NCBI GenBank assembly: GCA_013400115.1
Contig: VXBP01004033.1
Span: forward strand, 270,539 to 334,538
Direction of reading: 5' to 3'
DNA from: Rhinopomastus cyanomelas
Taxonomy: Eukaryota; Chordata; Aves; Bucerotiformes; Rhinopomastidae
DNA length: 64,000 nt
This document shows positions 1 through 11,946 of the stretch, in pieces. Under the pieces are notes generated by a model that saw only the letters and a list, made by a program, of their open reading frames with translations, searched no databases and was not told the DNA's origin. Numbering within the stretch: the stretch's first letter is position 1; each line of letters opens with the position of its first letter. Made by a program: the position numbers and the translations under genes.

Positions 1-1527
1 GTGCCAGGTAGTTCCCAAATGGGTGCAAACACATGGACGTGCATGGCTGTCGCAAAATTGGTGACAATCGATGAGATTTTCTCAACTTGGAGAAGAGACT
101 GTGGGTGGGAAGTGAACTGGGAGGGTGCAGAGGTACTTCTCAAGGCTTTGTGGAGTTCTGCTCACGTGAAGCTCTGTTGAACGCTGTTTCCAGCTCCACC
201 ACAGACTCGCCGTGGGTTCATGTGCTGGTGTCTCAGGGTCTCAGCTGTCAGTATTGCCAGGTTCCTGGGTGTTCTTTGGTGGCACCACGGAGGTGGCTGT
301 GGTGTGGGTGAAGGCAGTGAGAGTACTGCAATAATTGCAGGTGCGTCAGAGTTATTAACTAACACGTGCAAGAGAACGTTCTTAAGAACCATGCCCCTTC
401 ATGTTATTAAGCTTTAAAGAGGAATAAACATGGGATTAATTATATTTGGGGTTTTTTTATAATTTCATCTCTTTTACTGTAACCCTGCTCAAACGTTTTT
501 CTGTTACTGTGATTTTTAATCTTGAAGATAACACCGATAAAATTTGTAGTCATCGTAGGGCACTACACTGAAATGTCTCCATTGATATGATTTCTCTTCA
601 CAGCAGACTAATCCCCTCCCTTGTAATCCTTAGCGCTTCTCGGTCTCGCCAGTGACGTGCTCTCGGTTGCACTTGGTTGGTAATTTGAATGATGAAGATT
701 TAATAATCTTTATAGTCGTCTGCTGCAGTAAATTGTCAGGTAATAGTGATACTAAATCTACTCAGTCATGAGATTCAGGGCTGGCTCTTTCTGTGCAAAG
801 CTACAGAGCAGGCACCGCTGAACGAACACAGATTTGAGACTTGAGGCGTCGCGGGGCTGTGAAACGAGCTCATAGATTAAAATTTATTGCTGTTCAAATA
901 CTCTTTTCTTTTCCTTTTGGTGCCCTGAACGGTGCTTTATGCGTGTCCTCATGGGACCTCGGTAGCAGCCTGGTTTGTCGCTTCTATCGGTGGATGGTGC
1001 CGACGCGGTGGTGTCACACACAGCGTCTCCTTCTCGCCACGTAACTTCTGCAAGAAAAAATCGAGACAATTAAGTGGGGGATCAGCACCTACCCTGCACG
1101 TATGTAGGGCAGAGGAATTGCTTGTGGTGAGAGGAAGAGAGCTGTTTGAGTGTGGAGGGACAGAGGCAGAAAGAGAAGGGCCCAGCCTTCCCAGCTACCT
1201 TTTGCAACTTCGTCAACAACTGCTGTCTTGATAAATAGCTCACGCTGAAACTGTGCTAGCAGCAGCTATGTTTAACGCTGCCTTCTGGCGCAGGTTCTGG
1301 ATAGCAGTGCAGAAAGAGCAAGTTCAGAAGGTCCTTTTACAGAAACAAGCTGGAGAGAGGACTGTTCAGATCTCCAGTACAAAAAATAAAACACTGGACC
1401 CTATCAAAGGGGGGGGGGGTTGTAAGGAAGGTGCAAAAGCTTTACCCAAGAATAGGTGGTGTAGAAGAAAGGTGGCTGAAGATTGAGGTGGAAAGGGGAT
1501 GAAAGATAATAACAGAAAACAAGGGAA
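1..1527. other. Unique non-coding stretch
   Basis: I recognise no gene or repeat family here. Open frames are short, at most about 100 codons, and show no known motif. An 11-base G run lies at 1409-1419. The last 100 bases before the CR1 piece are purine-rich. Confidence 0.6.
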
Positions 1528-1594
1528 GGGCAACTGGAATGGTGAAGGGGCTGGAAGATCAGCCCTATGAGGAGAGGCTGAGGGAGCTGGGTTT
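1528..1594 (+). mobile_element. CR1 fragment, ORF2 C-terminal part, cut by an N
   Basis: The 67 bases are nearly identical to the start of the group A copy at 54795 and encode the ATGMVKGLE...ERLRELG stretch of the CR1 ORF2 C-terminus. The piece ends exactly at a single N (1595), and the sequence after it is not CR1. The 3' half of the element is therefore probably lost at an assembly join. Its 5' start lies within a few bases of the 5' start of the copy at 54795. Confidence 0.85.
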
Positions 1595-1595
1595 N
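1595..1595. other. Single-N assembly join
   Basis: One N sits where a CR1 open reading frame stops abruptly. The element's remaining roughly 400 bases and 3' tail are not found on the right side, so the true gap is probably much longer than one base. Confidence 0.8.
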
Positions 1596-2448
1596 AAGTA
1601 AAACGAAGATAAACTGTGGCTTGCAGAGCTGGAGATGATAGAAATGATAGGAGCCCTTCATCTCTCTAGCTTGGCTGAATGCAGAGTGGTGTAGTAGTTG
1701 AGGTCCCATTAACAGGCAGGTCAACAGCGTGGCTTCATCACATGCTCCCACTGCAATATGCAGGCTTGACAGAAGGGAACGAGTTTGTTGAGCTGGAGGT
1801 ACACTGGGACATAAAAACCTTCTCACTGATTTTAGGAGATGTTAAGTGATTCAACATGAAATACAAGCAGGAACATGCACTGCTTTGAGCTGGATTTGTT
1901 TTACTTCTGTATTTGAGACAGTCGCTGCACAAAAGGTGGGTCTCCCTAAAACCTAGGCTGTGTCCATCCAGATGAACGTTATAGAATTGAATCAGTTCTC
2001 CACCCATCTGGGTCTCCATTCTTTAGCTGTCTTCTGCTCATCACTCATGTGGTGACAACTATCACGAGCTGGTCCCTGGCACGATGAACAAAACATGATT
2101 AAAACACAAGCACGAGAGACAACGGTGACATTAAATAAGAGCCACGAGGTTATTTTACCCTACAGAAGTTCTAACCTGCATTATCTTGCAGATTAGGCTA
2201 AATTATCCTGGTTTCCTGTCATAACATCACCATTCTGTTAATTCCAGCATTTTCACTTCGGAGAAAACACCCATCAACCCTTCACTTGAGGGTAAATGGA
2301 ACTCCCATTTCCCAAATAAATTAATCCTCACAGCTTCTTCTGGCTTTTTCATGTATATGAACACACACTACGTGGTGGGTTCCAGCTCTGCCGGGAAGCT
2401 GCGGGTTGTCAAATAAACATCTGACTGTTTGTGTATCAGAAACTAGAC
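1596..2448. other. Unique non-coding stretch
   Basis: No gene, RNA or repeat family recognised. Only short open frames, on both strands. Confidence 0.55.
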
Positions 2449-2519
2449 TGATCACAGAACCTCTTTGGTTGTAAGAGACCTTTAAGGTCAAGTCCAGCTG
2501 TTAGCCCAGTGCTGTCAGG
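2449..2519 (-). mobile_element. Old CR1 3' end, group D
   Basis: Read on the plus strand it begins ATCACAGAACCTCTTTGG and continues with a diverged 'AAGAGACCT...AAGGTCAAGTCCA' block, then 'GTTAGCCCAGTGCTGTC'. This matches the reverse complement of a CR1 3' end. It is short and visibly more diverged than most copies in the window, so likely old. Confidence 0.65.
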
Positions 2520-2859
2520 TCAACCCTGACTGCACTGAAGTAGACAGAAGCCGCTCTTCACGCGTACACCGGTGCCGAGACCGTTCTCCATGTAAGTACC
2601 AGATGGCATCTTGGTCCTTCTGTGTGATTTCCTAGTCACGCGAGCGTTTATGGAAGGCTTTGGCTTGTTCCTGTGTTTGAAACATCTCAGTGTCTCTCTC
2701 AGTACTATTTTCACTTCTGGAACAGTGCTTTGATTTTTCCAAGGTGGCTGGTTGGTGTATTCCAGGGAGATCAACTCTCAACTTCCTGATGCCAAGGGAT
2801 ATTTCCCTTGACGTTCCCTATATATCCCTTGATGTTGATATTCCACACTAGTTGCACTC
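2520..2859. other. Unique non-coding stretch
   Basis: Nothing recognisable. Two similar short blocks built on 'ATTTCCCTTGA' and 'ATATCCCTTGA' occur at about 2800-2833, just before the poly-T run. Confidence 0.5.
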
Positions 2860-2874
2860 TTTTTTTTTTTTTTT
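2860..2874. repeat. Poly-T run
   Basis: Fifteen T residues directly precede the 19-bp tandem repeat. It could be the reverse complement of a poly-A tail, but no retrocopy was recognised next to it. Confidence 0.9.
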
Positions 2875-2880
2875 AGTGTT

Positions 2881-2937
2881 GTCCTCCAGTTATTCCTTAG
2901 TCCTCCAGTTATTCCTTAGTCCTGCAGTTATTCCTTA
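2881..2937. repeat. 19-bp tandem repeat, three units
   Basis: Three head-to-tail units at 2881-2899, 2900-2918 and 2919-2937 share GTCCTCCAGTTATTCCTTA. Units one and two are identical; unit three has a single C-to-G change. The near-identity suggests a recent expansion. Confidence 0.95.
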
Positions 2938-4248
2938 TGATAACGCCCAAAGAGATGACAGATGAGGGTCTTAGCCCCCAGACACCACTGCAGTTTGTCT
3001 GATGGCCGTCGCTGAACTACAGGCGGGTTTAAAATGTCACATTTGACGTTGTTTTTCCTTCGTGGCGTGTTGTAGGGACTCCCATCAGACTGAGCTGAAA
3101 CTGAGGTTCAAGTAAACCTCAAACATTTGCTTGCTAATTAAAACTAGGGGAGCAGCGCACAGCTTTTCTCTGTGGAGTGGGAGTTTGAAAGGAGAAGAGG
3201 AGGAACGATGACAAGTCACTGGCTCCCTCTGCTCACCAGCGGTAGAGGCGTTTACTCCGAGTACCTGAGCAGAAAGGAACCGACTGAGCGTCCGCCCAGG
3301 TTTGCACTTGTCTGGCTTACTAAGTAAAACAGAAATGGTGAAGTATGGAATTGTTCTCCAAGCAGAGAAACCGTCAGCTTGCCTCCGGAGATCAGGAGGA
3401 AAGTGAAAAGGGGTTAAAACCTTGGTGAGAAGAATCATTAATCGAAATTGAGCAAACAGCTCTATTGCCAAGAGGGGGAAATTGTTTCATGTGAGTGATG
3501 AAATGTGTCCTAATAAAAGACATCTTTTCACACCCACCAGGAATAAGACATATCCGCTACTTTTATATCCCATCTTGGTTTGAGTAGGAAGGTGGTCTTT
3601 TTTTAGGAAGAAAAGTGTTTCGTTAGGAAAGAGAAAAGGAAAGAGGTTTTCCCACACGCAGAAGAAATTCACAGATCCTTTCTGTAAGCGTCTGTACAAG
3701 AGCAGGGGACCACCCTGTGAGAGAGAGAACAACTGATATTGCTCAGTTGACCTTCATCATGACATGAGCTGCTCATGCTCTTGCTGGTCGGTGGCGAGGG
3801 CAAAATAAAGATTACGGTCCCTTCCATTGGCTGGAGTGTAAAATCTATTATTGATGTGTTTTCTGCTGAGTTTTAGAAAGAAATAGAGACAACAGATCCA
3901 AGTGAGGTGTTAAACTGGTGCCCATGTTGTACTGCCTGTGCTCCCTATTCTTGGTGGGAGGAATGTTGTTGCTGGGTGGAAGGTGTGTACGGGTGAGGAA
4001 GTTCAGCCGAGAGAGGCACAGCCTGTGGGTCTGAGTCATTCAGGCAAAATGCTCTTTTGGAATGGGGGGAACTGTGGAATGCAAAAGGGGAAGAAAGGCA
4101 AGCATAGGGTGGTTCTGCAAGGAACTTAGGGGATGCAAAATTATTTGAAGAGGGTGTTCAAGTGGGTGGGATGAAGTCACCCTTTCATCTCCTCTCTCTT
4201 TCCTGGCTTACTGTCTGCCTTCCCTGCTCCTGTCCTAGAACCCGTACC
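2938..4248. other. Unique non-coding stretch
   Basis: No gene or repeat family recognised. The longest minus-strand open frame (3085-3471, 128 codons) has no recognisable domain and no supporting splice or start context. Confidence 0.55.
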
Positions 4249-4376
4249 CCCTTGAGCAGCTCAACATGTGAGAGAAAAGGCACCACCTTGAATCTGANAT
4301 ACCCCCACCCCACAAGCAGCAGCCATCTCTTGAGCAGCTGCAACATGTGAGAGAAAAGGCACCACCTTGAATCTGA
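4249..4376. repeat. Duplicated block of about 45 bp flanking a single N
   Basis: The stretch from 'TTGAGCAGCTCAACATGTG' through 'CACCTTGAATCTGA' (about 4253-4297) recurs almost exactly at 4333-4377. A single N (4298) and about 30 bases lie between them. The copies differ by one inserted G (CAGCTCAAC versus CAGCTGCAAC). This may be a false duplication from overlapping contig ends or a true tandem duplication. Confidence 0.85.
4298..4298. other. Single-N assembly join
   Basis: The N falls between two near-identical copies of the same sequence, the usual pattern when two overlapping contig ends are joined without being merged. Confidence 0.75.
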
Positions 4377-4377
4377 G

Positions 4378-5570
4378 GGAAACACAACATGGAGCTGGAG
4401 TGGGAAGCAAGAGGACTGCTCCAAGGGAAAGCATTCTTTCGTGCTTTTCAGGAGGGCTTTCTGCTCTCCAACTCCAACCTATCCACCTTCAAGCAGGAGA
4501 GAAGCTCTTGCAGCTGGAGTAGTTGCTGGCAGCGGGTTTGGGCGGCTGTCTGCTCTAGCTGTGCCTTGAGGCAGCTCTGGGCATAAATACTTGAACACTG
4601 GTTTGTTGCTCCTCCTGTGCTGCCAAGCTCTGGGTGGAATGAAGCTGCTGAGAAAGGGGCGGTAGGTAGCCACGCCGTGGAGCTGGAAAAGAACACCATC
4701 TCTCCTGACATGTGGCCGTGTTTGCCTGAATGCAGGTTCCAGGTTTCCAGCTGGAAACTTTTGGCTTCTTGCCTTCTAATCAGCCATCAGTAGAAGGAAT
4801 TAATTATTACTATTATTGTATAATCTGTTTCACAAGGTGACATTTGTCACTGCTCCTGTCCCTGGTTTGGGACAAGACCCAACCAGTTGGACCAGGCAGC
4901 CTGCACGAGGACAGGGGGATGGACGGGTGGGTCTGCACTGCGCCTTGCCAAGGAGTGAAGCAGAACCAGTTTCATCAGCTCTGGGACAGAAACACACAGT
5001 TAAGGGACATCAGGGACTGGTTGTGGTGAAGCACACGGGCTCTCCCAGGGCACTAAAACCAGGCAACACTAAATCATCCTGCAGCTGGGATGTACTGCAG
5101 TTACCATCCGAGGTCTGCACTGCCAGCAGTATGAAACCTGCAGAAGGAAGGTGCTGGAGCTGTAGGAGACAGCTGAGGTGAAACAGTCTCTGGGACGAGG
5201 CAGTTCTGACTTGTCACCAGCTGGAGACTGGTTTTATGGGCTTATCAATAAGGTCAGGGGTTTGCCTAGGTAAACGGAGGCTCTGCCAGGAGTTACTGTG
5301 AAGCAGCTGAGCGGGAGAGACAGCCAGGGGTGGCTGAGGGAAAGGAAAACCCACGTCCTGACCTCTCCACTCACGGCGTGAAGCTTGCCCAAGCGCTGCC
5401 ACTTTACTTGAGTGCCTTTAAGGAGGTTTATTTTCCACTGCCGCTCAGAGCTCGGCTGACACGGTGTCATCTCACCCCTCGGCAGGGGAAAATGCTGAAG
5501 ATTTGCCAAATCTGCAGGTTTTCTGAGAGAACTTCTCAGCTTATCCCATTTGCGGTGCAGTTAAGGTAAT
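4378..5570. other. Unique non-coding stretch
   Basis: No gene recognised. Minus-strand frames at 4448-4711 include a leucine- and glutamine-rich run that resembles a coiled coil in composition, but nothing supports it as an exon. A short TTA-rich run lies near 4801-4825. Confidence 0.5.
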
Positions 5571-5645
5571 CACACGGAATGGCAGAGCAGCAGGGGGTGG
5601 AGGGGACCTCTGAAGATAGGCTGGTTCAACAGTGTGCCGGTAAAG
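5571..5645 (-). mobile_element. Probable old CR1 3' end
   Basis: On the plus strand it reads AATCACACGGAATGGCAGAG, then 'GGGGACCTCTGAAGAT' and 'TGGTTCAACA'. This is the diverged reverse complement of a CR1 3' end. The match is degraded and the limits are approximate. Confidence 0.45.
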
Positions 5646-6289
5646 CTCCCTGTCTGCAGCAGGAACTTCCCTGCAGGACTTTCCCATGCTTTGACACGTC
5701 CGCATGAAGGGTTTGAGGTGGTTTTCTCCTCTTTTTTCCCCATGAATCACAAAGCCTTTCAGAAGTGTCATTTACTCAGTGTTTCCTTACAAGAAGCAGT
5801 TTTACGTAGCCTTTCAACCAACGGTACCGCAAGCCCCCCTTTTTCCCCGTTTTAGTGCTGTCCCAAGGAGTGCATTAGTCTTTGAAGCTGAGAGGCTTTG
5901 ACATCAGACTGGGTGATGAGTTGCTGTGCTTTCAAGGGCAGTGTTGGTGCTGGAAAAAGCTCCCATCCTTGAAATGCTCGCACAGGCAGTCTGGGGCTCC
6001 TATATATTTTATGACCAGGACTTGGGAAGTAGCCTTCCACACCAGTGGCTTCATCACAGGGCAGGAGAAGAATTTGAAGGGAGGCTTGCAGCTGAATTCC
6101 TATTCCCCAGCCTCTTCATGTGACTTGAGTAGTCCTCTGTGGACGGGGCAGTTTTCAGCACTTTGGGGAAAGGATGGAAAGTTTATGCCTGGTGCACTCT
6201 GCCTGAGCAGGGGATAGTTCTGAGGCAGGGGGAGGTCAGGGTGAGAGGGAAAGGGTTGTTAGTTGAATGTGCAGTAGGCTCTTTGTGCA
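5646..6289. other. Unique non-coding stretch
   Basis: No gene or repeat recognised. Overlapping short frames at 5882-6217 show no known motif. Confidence 0.5.
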
Positions 6290-7155
6290 AGACCTTTGTT
6301 TCCCCTGATCATTTTAGTGGCCCTCCTCCAGATGTGCTCCAGTCTGTCTACATCCTTCTCGTGCTGGGGACTCCAGAGCTGGTTACAATGCTCCAGGTGA
6401 GGTCTCATCAGGGCAGAGCAGAGGGGTAGAATCACCTCTCTTGCTCTGCTGGCCACAGTCCTTTCGACGCAGCCCGGAATGTGATTGGCCTTCTGGGCTG
6501 TGACTGCACACTGGTGGCTCATGTCCAGTTTTTCATTCACCAGCACTGCCTTTCCCCAGGACTGCTCCCCAGTAGATCCTCTCCCAGCCGATGCTGATAA
6601 TGCTGGCTACCCCAGCCCAGGTGCAGGACTCTGCACTTGGCTTTGTTGAACCTCATAAGGTTCATCTGGGCCCACTTCTCCAGTTTATCCAGGTCCCTCT
6701 GGATGGCATCCTGTCTTTCAGGCACATCAAATGCACTCTCCAGCTTGGTATCATCTGCAGGCTTGATGAGGGTGAACTCAACCCTCTGTCAATGTCATTT
6801 ACTAATATATTGAACAGCACTGGTCCCAGTACAGACCCCTGTGGGACACTGCTTGTCACCTTCCTCAGTGTGGACGTGGAGCCATTGACCATTGCTCTCT
6901 GGATGAAACCATCCAGCCAGTTCTTCATCCGCTGAATAGTCCGCTCATTAAACCCATAATGCTCCAACCTGGAGATAAGGATGTTGTGGGAACTGTGTCA
7001 AAGTCCTTGCAGCAGTCCAGACAGATGACATCCATAGGTCTTCTCTTGTTGACTGATGCAGTCACTCCATTGTAGAAGGCCACTGGGTTGGTCAGGCAGA
7101 GGCTGCCTCTAGTACCTCCGTGCTGGCTACCTAGCATTACCTCCCTGTGCTCCGC
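6290..7155 (-). mobile_element. CR1 internal fragment with reverse transcriptase core
   Basis: Read on the minus strand this encodes much of the CR1 ORF2 reverse transcriptase. In order: a QHGxTxGxxCLTN-like block (about 7130-7080), the FDTV-containing palm segment near 7010, NWLDGFIQRA and the VPQGSVLGPVLFNI block (about 6920-6810), a catalytic-site remnant ADDTKL near 6755, then the thumb region with RFNKAKCRVLHLG and LCSALMRPHLEH. Frameshifts split it: VPQGSV and ADDTKL lie in different frames, and the usual FADD reads PADD. The 3' UTR and tail are absent, so both ends are truncated. It is the longest CR1 body in the window and not functional. Confidence 0.93.
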
Positions 7156-8266
7156 GCGTTCTCCAGGCGCAGAGGTGGGGCTGCCAGGTGTTCTCCTTTC
7201 CAGTGCAACATCTGACGTCTCACAAAAGATCTTCCTGTGATTTTGGACTTCATTGATTCTTCGTGAGTTTACTGGTGCAGGATGAAGGGGAAGCCACTTG
7301 CAAATGAGCAGAATTGATCTAGAAATTTCAGATTCTCCCCAAAGGGCTGAGTGATGCCACAGGAGCTCCCAAGACATCAAATTCCCAGTAGGGGATTTCC
7401 AGTGCGGATCGGCAGGAGGAACACGGAGGCTTTTCTCTTCATTTGTCATCCGTCTAACGGGCTGACGACAGATACGTGTCTTTGCCGGTGATTTACAGGG
7501 AAATGCTTTTGCAAGGTCTATAGAGAATCCTGCTGATCAGTCTGATTCATTGCAGGACTTATTAGCCACGATGGCTTAACCTCTGCAGCTTTGTCGTTTG
7601 CTTTGGGAAAACTTCACTGCAATCGAAGCCTAAATCGTCAGAGTTAATGTCTCAACTTTTATTGCCCAAAGACGCCGCCAGAGCTCTCTGATGGGCGTGG
7701 ATGCGGCGAGACCACCTTCCACCACACGCAGGCAGCGTGTCGGAGAGGGGCATCTGGATTTAAGTCTGACTAAGGCCTGGGTCTTGCCCAACTCCTGTGA
7801 GGCTGTTTAGGCAGTAATTTTTACTTTGTCTTTTCACCAACCGCTGCTTAGCAGCTTGTAGGGAGCTTTGGAAGCTCCATTATTTGTGCATTAGAGATTT
7901 GCCTGCTCCCACCCTCCTCCCCGTTTTGGGATTCTGCGTGGCTCTTTTCCTTGTGTGGGGTGCCAACAGCAGACTCTGCCCGAGCGTTCTTTTCCTCATT
8001 AACGTCATTGAAGTGAGATGTCAGGAGTCCAGGACCATTTGCAACGACAGGACGGTGCCAGTGCTCCTCCTTTCGTAACCCATAGGAATAGAGCTATGCA
8101 AAGCATCATTTCATTATTCACACCGTGATCGGCCGCGTGCATTACCAGTCATAAGCCGGGGGCAGGGGGAACATGGTGATGTCCTTTGTCAGACAGCCAA
8201 AGTTTACATTTTGGGATGGAATGTGAGAAATAAATAGAATATAAATTAAAATATAATATTAAATAA
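7156..8266. other. Unique non-coding stretch
   Basis: No gene or repeat recognised. The last 40 bases before the next CR1 are very AT-rich (8225-8265). Confidence 0.55.
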
Positions 8267-8521
8267 GATCACACAGTATCACAGTAATGGTAAGGTTGGA
8301 AAAGACCTCAAAGATCATCCAGTCCAACCTAAATCCAAATCAACCCAGTAAATCTAACATCTAGATCATGCCACTCAGCACCTCATCCAGCCTAACCTTG
8401 AACACCTCCAGGGACAGCAACTCAACCACCTCTGTGGGCAGCCCATTCCAAAACCAGATCACTCCTTCAGTGAAAGATCTTTTCCTGATGTCAAGTCTAA
8501 ACCTCCCCTGATGGAGCTGAT
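8267..8521 (-). mobile_element. CR1 3' end, group A
   Basis: The element lies in reverse. Its tail appears as CACAGTATCACAG at the left edge, followed by the group A 3' UTR (ATCTAACATCTAGATCA) and the ORF2 C-terminus. The minus-strand frame ends in FKVRLDEVLSGMI followed by a stop, as in the copies at 28.4 and 55.1 kb. It is 5'-truncated just past the LDIRKRSF block. The insertion abuts an AT-rich stretch. Confidence 0.95.
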
Positions 8522-9329
8522 CAACAGTGTGCTTTGAAGGTGCCTGTTTTCCTGTGCTCACAGTTTTATTGCACTAGCATGCACTTGGGCAAGTGAGGAT
8601 GAGTGCCAGGCTGTCTGTGTCTTTGCTGGCTTCCAGCAGGTGTGTGCTGAAAACCATGCTCATGTCTTTTTCTGCTTATAATGGTGAAATATTGAAGGCA
8701 GGGAGTTGAAATGAGGTCCTTTATCCAGCCTTCGTTTGGTGCCAGACTGGGTGAAGCCCCGCAGCGACTCGAGCAGCTCAGCCCTCCTCAGTTGAGCAGC
8801 GTGCCCGGCGCACCGTTTGCGGCGGCAGGACCCTTGTGCGTGTCGTAAACGGCCAGTCCTTTCTTTTTCTGAAGCCGAGCAAGCCCTCCCTTGTTTGAGG
8901 GATTTTTTCTTTGTCACGAAATAATTCAGCACCTGTCTGAGGTTTAGGTTTAAAGCTCATTGGGGGTTTGGGGCTTCTTTCACTGTATTTAGTTTTCATC
9001 TCAAGTTCTCTAAAAAGGGCAAGTATAAATGCATGGACAGTGGTTATTGTGGAAGTTGGGTTTGTTTCCATCAGGTTAAATATTTGGATTAATTAACAGA
9101 GCAAAATGCAGAATTCAGTGTGGAAGGAGTGCTGTTTGCTCGCTTGGGCTCGGAGTAGTCACGTGGGGGGTTTTTTATGGGGTTCTGCAGAGTACAAACA
9201 TGATGCTCATGCATATGATAACTATGTTTCCTGGGCTAATGCCTTGAGTGTTGCTGCCTTTTCAGGCTTCAGAGATGGTCAGATGTTTCTTTGGAGGAAA
9301 AAAAAAAGAAAATTAAAAAAAAGAGCTCT
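8522..9329. other. Unique non-coding stretch
   Basis: No gene or repeat family recognised. An A-rich run (9298-9325) ends it. Confidence 0.55.
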
Positions 9330-9378
9330 TTGGGGGGTTTTGTTTCTTTTCCAACCGACGTGATTCTGTGATCTTTGT
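9330..9378 (+). mobile_element. Possible CR1 3'-terminal remnant
   Basis: The string TTTCTTTTCCAACCGACGTG followed by ATTCTGTGATC resembles the last 35 bases of a CR1 3' UTR and tail. Too short to assign to a group. Confidence 0.4.
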
Positions 9379-10205
9379 TATTGCCTGGGATTAGCTGTCA
9401 TGGATCTCAGCTGTAAATGAGCACTTGGGTTTATGGAAAGCTTTTGGAGATGGAAAGGGACCCCTTTGTTACAAAGTAAGAGATTCAGAGACAGTAAAGC
9501 TGTTAACACAGTAGCTCAAGTCCAATGATTGTTAGAATTTATGCTCCATGGGACTTGGCAGAACTCAACTTTGAGACTTGGTAAAACCCAAAGCAAACAA
9601 GCCCCAGACCCACAGAAAAAGGCAAACCAATGGGATTTTGCTGATTTTCATAGAGGTCTGGGTAAAGCGATCTGCAGAGTGTGGTGGTCTTCATCTGACT
9701 GGGAGCACAGGAGGCTTTTTGGTTTTGTTTTTGCTTTGAGGGTCATGAGAAGGAAGTCTGGGGTTTGAAGTGAGAGATAAGCAAGGCTGATAGAAAACCC
9801 TTCATTCAGATGTGTCATCTCATGCGTGTGTGTTCTTTGCTACTCCCAGGAAGAAACAAAGGTGTTCCTTGTTGACTTAATAAAAAAGAAAAAGGATCAG
9901 CATGTTGTTTAATTGGGGAAAGCCAGAAGAAGAACCTTTTCTGTCAGATTTCTGAAGACCTATAAGGGTTTGATCCTTTCTTTCTTGTAGTAACGGAAAC
10001 ACCCCACTTTTCCATTTCAGGGTGGTGGCAAGGCAGATTCAGCATGCTTAAGGGAAACGGATTTCATCCCTTCCTGCATGCAAATGACCTGGAACTGCAC
10101 TTGCTCATAGCTCTCCTTCTTTGTATCCCAACTTTCTGGGACAGGTTTCCACTGTGTCTGGAGCCAAGACTCGATGAATGTGGTAGGAATTGAAATGCAC
10201 TGCTT
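9379..10205. other. Unique non-coding stretch
   Basis: No gene or repeat recognised. Only short open frames. Confidence 0.55.
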
Positions 10206-10372
10206 AGAACAGGCTGCCCAGGGGGGTTGTGGAGTCTCCTTCACCGGAGATGTTCAAGATCCGCCTGGATGTGCTCCTGTGTGATTTGGTCTGGGTGATG
10301 CTGCTGTGGCAGGGGGATTGGACAGGATGATCTTTGGAGGTCCCTTCCAATCCCTGATGGTTCTGTGATTCT
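10206..10372 (+). mobile_element. CR1 3' end, group B
   Basis: It starts within the ORF2 C-terminus (GAACAGGCTGCCCAGG, then GTGGAGTCTCCTTCACC) and runs through the 3' UTR to GGTCCCTTCCAATCCCTGAT and a TTCTGTGATTCT tail. The body is 5'-truncated to about 167 bases. Confidence 0.92.
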
Positions 10373-11946
10373 TTACCTATTAGTTTGTGCAGAATTAGCT
10401 ACGATCATTTCCATTATTAGGAGGCGTGCAGGTTGTTTTGAGTGTCAAGGAGTTTCTTAATGATGGAGGAAAATAAAGGGTGTTGAGGAGTTACTTTGCA
10501 TAGTAGTTGTGAGACTGAAGTAAAGTTCAGCATTGGAGATGAAAACAAAGCCACAGCATGACCAAAGGCAGTGTTCCTGTAACTCTAAATGTCATACATC
10601 CCTTACAGAAAGCATCTCTCAGATTAATTATGGGACCCCTGGATTTCCAGCCTTCGCTTATGGAGGCAGGAGGCCCTCAAGGGGTAAAACCTAAAGATGT
10701 TTCGTGCCAGCAATAACAAATTGTTAGGGAAGCTAATTGCTACGATGGACGTTAAAGAAGTAAATAAAACACAGAGAAGGCGGCAGCTTGAAGGAAGGAA
10801 GGAAACTGAGAAGATGATTTGAATGCTGTTTAAAGAACTAGAGCAAGAACAGAGAGACCTTAGCGTGGTTGTGTGTGAACTGGGTGTGTGATTTCAGGGA
10901 TTTTTATCAGTTACAGCTGGAACAGCCTCGGAGACCGGCTGCCCACAACTGCAGCCGTTCCGTGCTCTCACCGCAGGCACGTTTCAAACAGAGCATCTCA
11001 TGTTGTCATTTATGTTGATCTGAATCTTATGGTGTTATCAAGTGCCGTGAACTTCGTTATCGTCGTGTTTGGTTGAGTTTGCGTTGGGTTTTTTCATCCT
11101 TTAGTGTTGCTTTCCACAGGAGTTGTACGAGTGTGGTGAGGCAGAGAGGAGTAGAAGATGACGGTACTTACATGGGAAATCTTGGAATGAATGGTCGTGG
11201 AGGTAAATGACACAGAGGAAAATAGAGGAAGAGGTCTAAGGAACCAGAGCTGTGTAAGAGTGATGGTGGTGGTGGTACACAAGAGTACCACAAGAGTGGG
11301 TGCCCAGTGCCCAGCGTGAGACAGAACATATTTTCTCATTGAGAAGGAGAACTGAGGCCTCTGAGAAGAAGGCATCCCAGTTTTTGTGCCATTTACAAGG
11401 GGTTGCTGTGGCTTGCTTCAGCTTCCCTTAGCCAGGAGTCAGGAATCTGCTCCACCCCAATGGAAAACTGTGGAAGAGGTCTGAAGTCCTTGCCAAGCTG
11501 TTAGAGGAAGCCCCAAGATGTTTTCCAGTGTCTGTAAACTGGTAGTGGTGGCTCAGTTGGAGAGGTGAGTCTTTGTCTTCCCAAGAACTTTGGGACAACA
11601 ACGGACATCACCAAAACTAGTTTGTCAGGAGCTAGTATTTGGATTTTACAAATTTGGAGGGTTTCAATTGTGCCAGATTTCATGCTGATGTAGGAGTAAA
11701 GTGGTTTTATTTAGCAAGAAAGCTTGACCGCATTCTTCTGCACTTACTGCGTGTTCCTATCTCATCCTTTTAGTTTAAGGCGACCTCTTTTCTCTTGCAG
11801 TCTCATCAGTCAGTCATCGGTCAGATCTGAGAAAAAGCAGAAATGCTCCACAGAAGCATTTTAGACTCCAAGTTCTCAACTGACTGATGTTTTAACTGGT
11901 TGCAGAATGTTGTCTTGAGTTATCATCAGTGGGGATTTATGTTGAT
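10373..11946. other. Unique non-coding stretch
   Basis: No gene or repeat family recognised in about 1.6 kb. Open frames stay below 100 codons. Confidence 0.55.

Noticed and set aside
4448..4711. Coiled-coil-like minus frame
   Set aside because: Leucine and glutamine enrichment comes from repeated CTG/CAG-type bases; no exon signals.
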